From assembly GCA_030749275.1 (NCBI GenBank), contig JASMKJ010000236.1, positions 1 to 17,328 on the forward strand: DNA of 17,328 nt, in the 5' to 3' direction. Made by a program: the position numbers and the translations under genes. Under the pieces are notes generated by a model. That model was not told where the DNA came from. It worked only from the letters and a program-made list of their open reading frames with translations, and ran no database searches. Of the stretch, positions 7,297 through 14,359 are shown in pieces (the stretch's first letter is position 1; every line of letters starts with the position of its first letter). The stretch comes from Acidimicrobiales bacterium (GTDB taxonomy: Bacteria > Actinomycetota > Acidimicrobiia > Acidimicrobiales > Poriferisodalaceae).

Positions 7297-10200
7297 GTGT
7301 TTTTTGATATGAGACTTTGGGCGTTAACCAAAGGAGCACGTCTCGCCATTGCCCAAGCTGTGGGTATCGGTGTTTTGGCCTCTGTGAGCGGCATCGCACG
7401 CCTGGGATTGTTGGGATGGCTGTTAGCCAAAGTCTTTCGGGGAGAACCAGCAGGACAACTTGTAGTTCCGATCTTGGCAGTAGCAGTTGTAATGGTTGCT
7501 CGTGGTGGACTGGAGCATTGGCGCAAGATGCTGGCGCATCACACAGCAGCCAAGGTCCAACTCAAGCTCCGCGCCCAACTACATGAACATGTTCTTCACT
7601 TAGGACCGGCACATTTTGGCGATGTGCGGACCGGTGAAGTTTTGTTGTCATTAGTCGAAGGAGTTGAGCAGCTAGAAGTTTGGTTCGGTGAATACCTGCC
7701 CCAACTCATTGTCGCCGTTGTCACCCCCTTAGTGATCTTTGGACTGTTGTCCCCCTTAGACCTCCCCGTCGCAGGTGTCTTAACTGGGTTTGCTCTAGTG
7801 ACCCTTTTGGCTCCTGCAGTCTTTCATCGCTGGGACGCGGCCCGAAGCTTGGAACGACAAGAGGCCTACAGTCGCTTCGCCGCCGACTTCTTGGATTCGC
7901 TTCAAGGGTTAGGCACGCTAAAAGCATTCGGCCAAAGCGAAGCTCGAGGACGAACACTCGCTCAGCGAGCGCACGAAGTGTTCAAGAGCACAATGTGGGT
8001 CCTCGCCACAAACTCCTTAACGCGAGGAATTACTGATACTGGGCTAGCTCTCGGAGCTGCAGCTGCGTTGGCACTTGGCGCTTACCGAGTGCAAGCCGGT
8101 GATATGGAAATGACAACACTTCTTATCGTTCTAATGGCAGGGATCGAAGTGTTTCGCCCGCAACGCGATCTTCGGGCATTGCTCCACAACGGAATGATGG
8201 GGCTGTCAGCAGCGCAGGGAATATTCAAAGTTTTTGATACCCAACCCCGTGTACGCGAACCAGACGAATCCCCGGTTGTCCAACGGCCGCTTGAACCCCG
8301 AATTGCGTTCGATGAGGTGACCTTTTGCTACCCCTCGACCGCAGAAGCCACTCTGAACAATCTCAACATCAGTGTTGATCCCGGAGAACGAGTGGGCGTG
8401 GTTGGGCCAAGTGGCTCAGGGAAAAGCACTATTGCGAAACTCCTACTGCGTTTCTACGATCCGACGACCGGCCACGTGACTCTTGGTGGACATGATCTTC
8501 GTGACCTTTCCGGAGAGGACCGTTACGGAACGATTGCTGTCGTTTCACAAGACACCTTTTTGTTTCATGGCACAGTCCTAGAAAACATTCGATTTGGCGC
8601 TCCCGACGCTGACATGGGTGCCGTTCGCCAAGTGGCAAAAGACGCCAACGCTCACGAATTCATCACCAAGTTGCCCAACGGGTATGACACTGTCATTGGA
8701 GAGCGCGGCATCCGTCTCTCCGGAGGACAACGACAACGAATTGCGATAGCGCGGGCGTTGCTGAAAGACGCTCCAATCCTTGTACTGGACGAAGCGTTGT
8801 CTTCAGTCGACGCAGAAAACGAAGCAGTTATCCAAGAAGCATTGGACCGACTGATGGTCGGCCGAACAACCCTCATCTTTGCCCACCGCCTTTCTAGTGT
8901 CATCGGCGCCGACCGAATTCTGGTCCTTGAAACAGGCAACGTTGTCGAATCCGGAACCCACGACCAGCTAATGGAACGTCAAGGGCACTATTTCGCTCTC
9001 ATGGCCGCTCAGCTCTCCGATGAACATGTCACCCCTCCGACGTCAACTGAGACACAATCGGTCAAAGAGAACGTCGAGGCTTACAACGAGACAACGGAAC
9101 CCACAGACAACGAAATTGTGTCTGCGACGGGCCTTGGCTGGTTTGGGGCAGTCAAGTGGTTGTTCTCAGAAATACGGCCATGGCGGACGAAATTGATAGC
9201 GACATTTGTGTTCGGTGTCACACGGGTAGCCGCGCTCATAGGCGTAGGAGTACTCAGCGCCCTAATTGTCGCAGCTGTCAAACGCGGTGAATCTTTCAGC
9301 GGGTTGCTCACAGCCCTGGTCATCATTGCTCCGCTAGCAGGAATCCTGCATTGGTTAGAGTCCTGGGTCGCTCACGACATGGCTTTTCGGATGCTTGCCG
9401 AAATGCGGGTGGCGCTCTATTCGAAACTCGATCAACTGGCACCGGCCTATCTGGTTCGAAGACGTACCGGGGACATGGTTGCGATGGCCACTCACGATGT
9501 CGAAATGGTGGAGTATTTCTTTGCGCATACGGTGGCGCCTGCCTTTGTTGCGCTACTGGTGCCCTCCACGGTGTTAGTCACCCTCGGTGTATTGGGCTGG
9601 CAAATGGCCGTTGCCCTCGTCCCCTTCCTAGCGGTGGTTGTCATTAGTCCATTCCTATTGCGTAAGCGTCTAGACATGCTTGGTTCAGAAGACCGCGAAG
9701 CTTTGGGTGACTTGAACGCTTTCGTCGTTGACACGGTGCAAGGGCTGGGGGAAGTGCTGGCGTTTCAACAAACGACCACTAGATCGAAATCGTTTCTGAA
9801 ACGAGTTCAACGTCATATTGATGCGCGGCTTCCTTTCTATAACGATCTTTCCCGCCAAACCGCGTTGTTGGAGGTGGCCACGGGTTTAGGGGGTCTCGCG
9901 GTTGTGGCAACTGGTGCGAGATTGGTGTCCGCTGGTGACTTAAGTCCAACAACCCTCCCTCTGCTCACTCTTCTCGCCCTAGCGTGCTTTTTACCGGTTT
10001 CAGAAATCGTGCATGTCGGACGCCAATTGGCAGACACCCTTGGTGCGGCACGAAGGCTGTATCAAGTTCACAACGAACCCGTAACTGTCCAGTCAGCGCC
10101 TGCGCCGGTCCCCATCAATGCAGGTGAGGCAGACAACGCGATTAGCTTTGACGAAGTTCAATTCACTTACCCCGGAACAGAAATTCAAGCCTTGGCAGGG

Positions 10201-10875
10201 GTTTCATTTGAAGTGAAAACTGGCTCCACAGTCGCGATAGTGGGCCCTTCGGGAGCCGGTAAGACCACCGCAGCACAACTCATATTGCGATTTTGGGATG
10301 CAAGCGCTGGCCAGATCTATCTGTTTGAACAACGCTTGGATGATCTTGACCTTGACGACCTGAGAGCTCATGTAGCGATGGTCAGCCAGGAGACGTATCT
10401 CTTTAATGACACCCTGGCCCACAATATTCTCATGGCCCGGCCCGACGCCACCGAAGCTGAAATAAGGGCTGCGATAGAACAAGCATCCCTGACTGAATTC
10501 GTTGAAAATCTTCCGGATGGGTTACAGACCAGGGTGGGTGAACGCGGGGTGCGTCTATCTGGGGGGCAACGTCAGCGGGTAGCGATAGCCCGAGCGTTCT
10601 TAAAGGACGCCCCCGTGCTGATCTTAGATGAGGCAACATCACATCTTGACGCAGTCAACGAAGCCGCCGTTCATGACTCACTGCAAAAACTTATGCGCGG
10701 CCGCACCACCTTGATCATTGCTCACCGGCTATCAACCGTGCGAAACGCGACACAGATTGTTGTCATGGACGCGGGGAAGATTGTTCAAATCGGTGACCAC
10801 GATTCACTTCTCGAAGAAGGGGGGCTGTACTCCCGCCTCTTGGCCCACCAATTGACCACCACCGTCCGGTCTTAA
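7297..10875 (+). CDS. Single-chain ABC exporter with two TMD-NBD halves, CydD/CydC-like
   Basis: A 1192-residue fusion of two half-transporters (type I exporter fold) in the membrane. The first half has hydrophobic membrane segments to about residue 300, then an ATPase domain with Walker A GPSGSGKST from 370, signature LSGGQRQR from 474, Walker B ending in DEA near 499 and H-loop His530. An acidic linker follows (about 570-610), then a second membrane domain and an ATPase domain with Walker A GPSGAGKTT from 983, signature LSGGQ at 1087-1091, and Walker B VLILDE at 1107-1112. Both ATP sites look catalytically intact. The membrane halves resemble CydD (VEQLEVWFGEYLPQL, LGTLKAFG) and CydC (LGAARRLY), whose complex exports cysteine and glutathione for cytochrome bd assembly. 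No cydAB genes are adjacent, so the substrate is unproven; a lipid or drug exporter is possible. Transcribed divergently from the PLP operon. Confidence 0.9.
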   Translation: MFFDMRLWALTKGARLAIAQAVGIGVLASVSGIARLGLLGWLLAKVFRGEPAGQLVVPILAVAVVMVARGGLEHWRKMLAHHTAAKVQLKLRAQLHEHVLHLGPAHFGDVRTGEVLLSLVEGVEQLEVWFGEYLPQLIVAVVTPLVIFGLLSPLDLPVAGVLTGFALVTLLAPAVFHRWDAARSLERQEAYSRFAADFLDSLQGLGTLKAFGQSEARGRTLAQRAHEVFKSTMWVLATNSLTRGITDTGLALGAAAALALGAYRVQAGDMEMTTLLIVLMAGIEVFRPQRDLRALLHNGMMGLSAAQGIFKVFDTQPRVREPDESPVVQRPLEPRIAFDEVTFCYPSTAEATLNNLNISVDPGERVGVVGPSGSGKSTIAKLLLRFYDPTTGHVTLGGHDLRDLSGEDRYGTIAVVSQDTFLFHGTVLENIRFGAPDADMGAVRQVAKDANAHEFITKLPNGYDTVIGERGIRLSGGQRQRIAIARALLKDAPILVLDEALSSVDAENEAVIQEALDRLMVGRTTLIFAHRLSSVIGADRILVLETGNVVESGTHDQLMERQGHYFALMAAQLSDEHVTPPTSTETQSVKENVEAYNETTEPTDNEIVSATGLGWFGAVKWLFSEIRPWRTKLIATFVFGVTRVAALIGVGVLSALIVAAVKRGESFSGLLTALVIIAPLAGILHWLESWVAHDMAFRMLAEMRVALYSKLDQLAPAYLVRRRTGDMVAMATHDVEMVEYFFAHTVAPAFVALLVPSTVLVTLGVLGWQMAVALVPFLAVVVISPFLLRKRLDMLGSEDREALGDLNAFVVDTVQGLGEVLAFQQTTTRSKSFLKRVQRHIDARLPFYNDLSRQTALLEVATGLGGLAVVATGARLVSAGDLSPTTLPLLTLLALACFLPVSEIVHVGRQLADTLGAARRLYQVHNEPVTVQSAPAPVPINAGEADNAISFDEVQFTYPGTEIQALAGVSFEVKTGSTVAIVGPSGAGKTTAAQLILRFWDASAGQIYLFEQRLDDLDLDDLRAHVAMVSQETYLFNDTLAHNILMARPDATEAEIRAAIEQASLTEFVENLPDGLQTRVGERGVRLSGGQRQRVAIARAFLKDAPVLILDEATSHLDAVNEAAVHDSLQKLMRGRTTLIIAHRLSTVRNATQIVVMDAGKIVQIGDHDSLLEEGGLYSRLLAHQLTTTVRS

Positions 10876-10887
10876 TAAGCCCTGCGA

Positions 10888-10911
10888 GTGATTTGAGCTG
10901 GTTCAAATCAC
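10888..10911. terminator. Perfect 9-bp stem-loop between convergent genes, candidate bidirectional terminator
   Basis: GTGATTTGA (10888-10896) and TCAAATCAC (10903-10911) are exact reverse complements around a 6-base loop. The element sits in the 50-base gap between the ends of the ABC gene and the convergent alpha/beta hydrolase gene. There is no clear T-run on either side, so it may act as an mRNA 3'-end stabiliser or a weak terminator rather than a classic intrinsic one. Confidence 0.55.
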
Positions 10912-10925
10912 GAAGCGACGGGATG

Positions 10926-11768
10926 TCAGGTAGACCGGTCTTTATCGATGTCGGAAAGAAATTCGAGCAGGGCCGCGTTCCAAGCAGCAGGTTGTTCGAA
11001 GTAAGGGCTGTGGCCAGCGTCAAGGATCTCTACAAACTGAGCTCCACGGACGCGATTAGCCGAATCACGGATCATTCTCGCTGGAAAAATTTGGTCGTGT
11101 TCACCTGTGATGAAAAGAACCGGGATGCCAAGATCATCGAAATCGGAATGGTTGATCTCAAAAGCTAGGACCTCCCCTAGTTGTTCAAGAGGGGGTGAAT
11201 GAAATGACCCTAACGCCTGGTACAAAAATGCTTGAGCTAGATCCTGGGCTGCAGTCCCGGGCCAAAGTGCGACATGACCCCCAACCAATGGGAGGTCCCG
11301 GGTACCCCTTAGCCCGCCAGCGTCCCCGAATTCTTCGCGAGCCTTGCGAAGATCATCAGTCCACAGAGCTCCCACAGTGTTGGCGTAGGTGAGTGAACAA
11401 ACCCGCTCTTCGTGTTGTCGCAGAAATGCCGAGATATACCATCCGCCCATCGACTGTCCAACAAGATGAGCGCGCCCGATGTCAAGATGATCCAACACGC
11501 CCGCCAGGTCGTTGGCAGCGTTGCTCGCGTCCAAAGGCTTGTTGTTGGTTGAATTACCGAAACCCTGACTGTCCCAAGTCACAACACGATATTTTTCTCC
11601 GATTTCTGGGACCTGCTGATACCAGACAGCGTGTGAACCGCCGGCGCCGTGAGACAGAACAACAACCGGTCGGCTGTCGGTTACTCCCGTGTCGGCATCG
11701 CGAACCAACTCCCAATAAATGTCGTCACCATCACGGTTGATAGTTCCGGTCAACAATTCAAGATCCAT
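10926..11768 (-). CDS. Alpha/beta hydrolase (Ser-Asp-His)
   Basis: A 280-residue cytoplasmic alpha/beta-hydrolase fold enzyme with no signal peptide. Seen: oxyanion-hole motif SHGAGG at 39-44, strand and loop TWDSQGFGNS at 64-73, nucleophile elbow GQSMGG with Ser106, acid Asp225 in TGEHD, and His253 in AGHSPYFE. This architecture fits carboxylesterases, C-C bond hydrolases and related enzymes; epoxide or haloalkane hydrolysis would need an Asp nucleophile, which is absent. It lies 58 bases downstream of the nitroreductase gene on the same strand and is probably co-transcribed with it. The Shine-Dalgarno is weak (AAGAGG about 13 bases ahead of the ATG). Substrate unknown; the surroundings suggest breakdown of small organic esters or ring-cleavage products. 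Confidence 0.87.
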   Translation of the reverse strand: MDLELLTGTINRDGDDIYWELVRDADTGVTDSRPVVVLSHGAGGSHAVWYQQVPEIGEKYRVVTWDSQGFGNSTNNKPLDASNAANDLAGVLDHLDIGRAHLVGQSMGGWYISAFLRQHEERVCSLTYANTVGALWTDDLRKAREEFGDAGGLRGTRDLPLVGGHVALWPGTAAQDLAQAFLYQALGSFHSPPLEQLGEVLAFEINHSDFDDLGIPVLFITGEHDQIFPARMIRDSANRVRGAQFVEILDAGHSPYFEQPAAWNAALLEFLSDIDKDRST

Positions 11769-11826
11769 CGTCGGGGTACCGCCTCTTCAGTTCCAGGCAA
11801 CTTGCGACTTGCGTTGGAGCAAGATG

Positions 11827-12477
11827 TTAATGGGTTCCAAACGTGTCGAAACTCACAAGGTTCGCTGTGTCGAGACGCGGAGCTTTCTTGAAGTCAGTCC
11901 CAATCGTGTGAGCGACTGGGAACAAACCGACTTGCGTCCACTCGGCGTAGTCAACCCCTAACACTTCAGCGGCTTCTTTTTCGAAAGGCAAATGAAGAGT
12001 GGTCCACGCGCTACCAAGTCCACGTTCGCGCGCGGCGAGCATGAAACTCCAAACTGCCGGAATGATTGAACCCCACATGGATGCCTGACCAAAAGCATCA
12101 GCACCTTCAGGCCGACCCAACATCAAAGGGACAAGTAGAACGGGAACTTCGTGAAAGATTTCCCGCAAATGCATCGCAGAACCTCTTACAAATTCAGCCC
12201 GCTCCGCTCGGATGTCTCCTGGTGCGTACTCCCGAGGAGGACCATTGACATAAGGATCAAATCCTTGCCCATACAGAGTCGCCAATTGACGTTTCTTCTC
12301 AGAGTCTTCGACGAACAGGAAATGCCAACCCTGCGCGTTTGACCCTGTCGGAGATTGAAAAGCGATATCTGTGCATTCGAGGAGTAGGGATCTGTCGACC
12401 GGACGGTTGAGATCGAGACGCTTGCGAACAGCGCGCGTTGTTGTGAGAAGTTCGTCTGCTGAAAGTTCAAGGTACAT
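11827..12477 (-). CDS. Nitroreductase-family FMN-dependent oxidoreductase
   Basis: A 216-residue protein of the nitroreductase fold, usually a dimer binding FMN and using NAD(P)H to reduce nitro groups, quinones, enones or flavins. Seen: an N-terminal FMN-phosphate region with TRAVRKRLD at 14-22, the FMN-binding SPTGSNAQGWHF at 42-53, and a C-terminal GLGSAWTT motif near 153-160 followed by the conserved LGV-containing helix. Length is normal for the family. The start is supported by AGGA about 8 bases upstream. It heads a probable two-gene unit with the alpha/beta hydrolase and is divergent from the thioesterase gene. It could supply reduced flavin to the HpaB-family protein encoded nearby, but that is speculation from location only. 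Confidence 0.87.
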   Translation of the reverse strand: MYLELSADELLTTTRAVRKRLDLNRPVDRSLLLECTDIAFQSPTGSNAQGWHFLFVEDSEKKRQLATLYGQGFDPYVNGPPREYAPGDIRAERAEFVRGSAMHLREIFHEVPVLLVPLMLGRPEGADAFGQASMWGSIIPAVWSFMLAARERGLGSAWTTLHLPFEKEAAEVLGVDYAEWTQVGLFPVAHTIGTDFKKAPRLDTANLVSFDTFGTH

Positions 12478-12540
12478 GTGAGATTCCTAGAGTCATGGAA
12501 GTCCGATCATAGGTTCGCGGTGAGCTCCCGCCCCGAATTT

Positions 12541-12563
12541 TTCGACCGCGCCCACGGGTCGAA
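12541..12563. repeat. Inverted repeat TTCGACC-N9-GGTCGAA in a divergent intergenic region
   Basis: Seven-base arms are exact reverse complements with a nine-base spacer, so the half-site centres are 16 bases apart, about one and a half helical turns. It lies between the divergent nitroreductase and thioesterase genes, a location typical of a regulator operator. No regulator gene is in the window, and it is not followed by a T-run. Confidence 0.4.
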
Positions 12564-12638
12564 CGCCGGAAGCATCAAAGCCGTTTCTTGGTTAGTGTTC
12601 GAAGAAATGGCCCAAAGTCAATCAAACCTGGAGGCTTA

Positions 12639-13052
12639 GTGACCACCGAAGCACCTGACCCGTCGGATCCCGATTATGGAGAGTTCCCGTTACGGACATA
12701 TCTAGGATTCGACCTCGACGTGAAATCGCCCGGCGAGGTGGTAGCGGTACTTGATTTGGAAGAACGACACCTGAACCCGAACGGTGTCGTTGGGGGAGGA
12801 GTTCTCTTTACGTTGATCGACACCGCCATGGGGAAAGCGGTGTTCTCAGTTCTGAACGAAGGTCAAGTTTGTGCTTCGCTCGAAGTTTCAACGCGATTCC
12901 TGAAAGGTGTCGGCTCGGGAAAAATCGAAGCTGATGTGTCGGTGATCAAAGCAGGTCGCAGGATTATTACAGTCGAGGCTCGGGCACATGGGGAACCCGG
13001 GCACCAATTATTGGCTGTGGCGACTGCGACGTTTGCAGTCATCGATCTTTAA
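12639..13052 (+). CDS. PaaI-like hotdog-fold acyl-CoA thioesterase
   Basis: A 137-residue single-hotdog protein of the PaaI/4HBT thioesterase type, which hydrolyses acyl- or aryl-CoA thioesters as a dimer or tetramer. I start it at the GTG at 12639 because CTGGAGG (12628-12634) lies 4 bases upstream; the frame is open to a TTG at 12588 without such a site. The hallmark region reads NPNGVVGGG at 46-54, followed by Asp61 in LIDTAMG. Most family members have His-Gly-Gly where this has Gly52-Gly-Gly, so the usual histidine is missing while the Asp is kept. The later beta strands (STRFLKG, GKIEADV, ATATFAV) fit the family. It is followed 48 bases later by a carboxylesterase gene on the same strand, probably in one transcript. 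Confidence 0.82.
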   Translation: MTTEAPDPSDPDYGEFPLRTYLGFDLDVKSPGEVVAVLDLEERHLNPNGVVGGGVLFTLIDTAMGKAVFSVLNEGQVCASLEVSTRFLKGVGSGKIEADVSVIKAGRRIITVEARAHGEPGHQLLAVATATFAVIDL

Positions 13053-13100
13053 GTTCCAACTTCGTGGCCTTCCAGGCTGACGATGTGATCGGAGAGACTG

Positions 13101-13745
13101 ATGCCAGAAAACAAACTTGAGTTGCTCTGGCATGACGGACATCAACGCGGGAGTGGCTTGATGTTTGTCCTTCACGGGTTCGCGGAACACCCGGCAGCAG
13201 CTCTCCAACTCGGTGCGATGCTCGACACCGAACATCGTTACCGGGTATGTGCCCCCCACGGGCCGGTAAAAGTCGCCGAGAGCAAGTATGCGTTTTATCG
13301 CTCAGTCTCACGAATGAACCCTGACCCGGAAGACTTCAACTTGGCTCGGGTCGCTATTCGTGACGCCGTCGAAGCCGCGCAGGCCACTGAGGGAATCGAC
13401 GCTGCTGACACCGTTTTGGTTGGGTTTTCACAGGGAGCGGGCCTTGCCTCCCTGGCGGCATTGTCAAAAGTGAAGAGCACGAACGTTCGGGCGTTAATCG
13501 TTTTCGGATGCCGGGTTTACCCCGACGAATTAGTGGAATGGGACATCGACGTAACACAGAACATCCGAATATTTGCGGCGCACGGGATCAAGGACAGCCT
13601 TTCACCGATGGGCAAGGTACAGGAATTCTTCAACCGAGTTGGCGCTAAAGGCGCCGATGTGACATGGGAAACGCATCCCCACGGGCATTCACTTTCCGCA
13701 GAAAATATCTCGGCTGCATCGCGGTGGCTTCTCCAACTCCCCTAG
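13101..13745 (+). CDS. Phospholipase/carboxylesterase-type alpha/beta hydrolase
   Basis: A 214-residue minimal alpha/beta hydrolase close to the phospholipase/carboxylesterase (YpfH, acyl-protein thioesterase) group. Seen: oxyanion motif LHGFAEHP from 24, the family's APHGP at 51-55, nucleophile elbow GFSQGA with Ser110, Asp165 in AAHGIKDSLSP, and His196 in HGHSLS. There is no signal peptide, so it acts in the cytoplasm on short carboxyl esters or possibly thioesters. The ATG has a good GGAG 6 bases upstream (13091-13094). It sits between the thioesterase and the epoxide-hydrolase-like gene on the same strand; the 180-base gap downstream suggests the following gene may have its own control. 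Physiological substrate unknown. Confidence 0.87.
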   Translation: MPENKLELLWHDGHQRGSGLMFVLHGFAEHPAAALQLGAMLDTEHRYRVCAPHGPVKVAESKYAFYRSVSRMNPDPEDFNLARVAIRDAVEAAQATEGIDAADTVLVGFSQGAGLASLAALSKVKSTNVRALIVFGCRVYPDELVEWDIDVTQNIRIFAAHGIKDSLSPMGKVQEFFNRVGAKGADVTWETHPHGHSLSAENISAASRWLLQLP

Positions 13746-13866
13746 GGCGAACCGGCTTGAGCAGTGACCCCCATAATTCAGCAGTGTCGACAACGATTCG
13801 GGCGGACACCGAGAAGCACCTGGGATCCCTGTGTGAGAGCAGTCGCTGAGCAGAGCAGTACCTACC

Positions 13867-13899
13867 GGGGTTACGGTGGGCAACCACCAGTAACAGCCC
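13867..13899 (+). promoter_or_regulatory. Leader hairpin with GCAA tetraloop ahead of the epoxide-hydrolase-like gene
   Basis: GTTACGGTGG (13870-13879) pairs with CCACC (13884-13888) and GTAAC (13890-13894) around a GCAA loop, with one bulged A at 13889. Flanking GGG (13867-13869) and CCC (13897-13899) could extend the stem. It ends 31 bases before the GTG start and well after the previous gene's stop at 13745, so it is a 5'-leader structure or an intergenic attenuator or terminator. Confidence 0.5.
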
Positions 13900-13914
13900 A
13901 AGATGAACAACTTT

Positions 13915-13918
13915 GGAG
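13915..13918 (+). promoter_or_regulatory. Ribosome binding site deciding the GTG start at 13926
   Basis: GGAG lies 7 bases before the GTG at 13926. The in-frame ATG at 13764 has no such site and would add an unrelated N-terminal tail, so the GTG is preferred. Confidence 0.65.
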
Positions 13919-13925
13919 ACGAAAA

Positions 13926-14300
13926 GTGAGCGACATGCAAAATGAAGAAATTATCAAGGAGTTTGTGGCGGCATGGTCTCGCCTCGACGCTGACGAACTT
14001 GCTTCCTATTTCACCGAGGACGGCACTTATCACAACATGCCAACCGGGCCAGTAACAGGGCGCGACAACGTACGTGCCATGATCGCTGAATTCACAGCCC
14101 CTTGGACCGAAACTGAGTGGGATCTGTTGAACATTGCTTCCGATGGGGATGTAGTCATCGCGGAACGCCTCGACCGCACCAAAGCTGGTGACAAATCAGT
14201 TGATCTCCCCTGCACTGGGGTTTTTGAAATGCGCGACGGCAAGATCTATTACTGGCGTGACTACTTCGACATCGGCACCTACGTGCGGGCAATGACCTGA
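13926..14300 (+). CDS. Limonene-1,2-epoxide-hydrolase-like protein (SnoaL/NTF2 fold)
   Basis: A 124-residue protein with the limonene epoxide hydrolase signature, an enzyme type that opens epoxides with water activated by an Asp-Arg-Asp triad. Seen: TYHNMP at 34-39, matching the water-binding Tyr and Asn (Tyr35, Asn37); ERLDR at 80-84, giving Arg81 and Asp83; and WRDYFD at 110-115, giving Asp112. These match the Rhodococcus enzyme's Tyr53, Asn55, Arg99, Asp101 and Asp132 in order and similar spacing. The protein is about 25 residues shorter than that enzyme, at the N-terminus. Mycobacterial relatives act on sterol epoxides, so a terpenoid or steroid epoxide is possible. The gene is followed 59 bases later by an HpaB-family flavoprotein gene and both are likely expressed together. 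Confidence 0.85.
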   Translation: MSDMQNEEIIKEFVAAWSRLDADELASYFTEDGTYHNMPTGPVTGRDNVRAMIAEFTAPWTETEWDLLNIASDGDVVIAERLDRTKAGDKSVDLPCTGVFEMRDGKIYYWRDYFDIGTYVRAMT

Positions 14301-14359
14301 AGATCATAATCTTTAGTTCCAAGAAGCAGCCTTGACGCTTCGCGGAGGAAAGAACCCAC

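Noticed and set aside
7297..10875. Naming the ABC exporter cydDC
   Set aside because: Resemblance is visible, but no cytochrome bd genes are adjacent and related exporters share these features.
12588..12638. TTG at 12588 as start of the thioesterase
   Set aside because: Rare start codon without a ribosome site; GTG at 12639 has CTGGAGG just upstream.
13764..13925. ATG at 13764 as start of the epoxide-hydrolase-like gene
   Set aside because: No Shine-Dalgarno, and the added 54 residues do not look like the family; GTG at 13926 has GGAG at ideal spacing.
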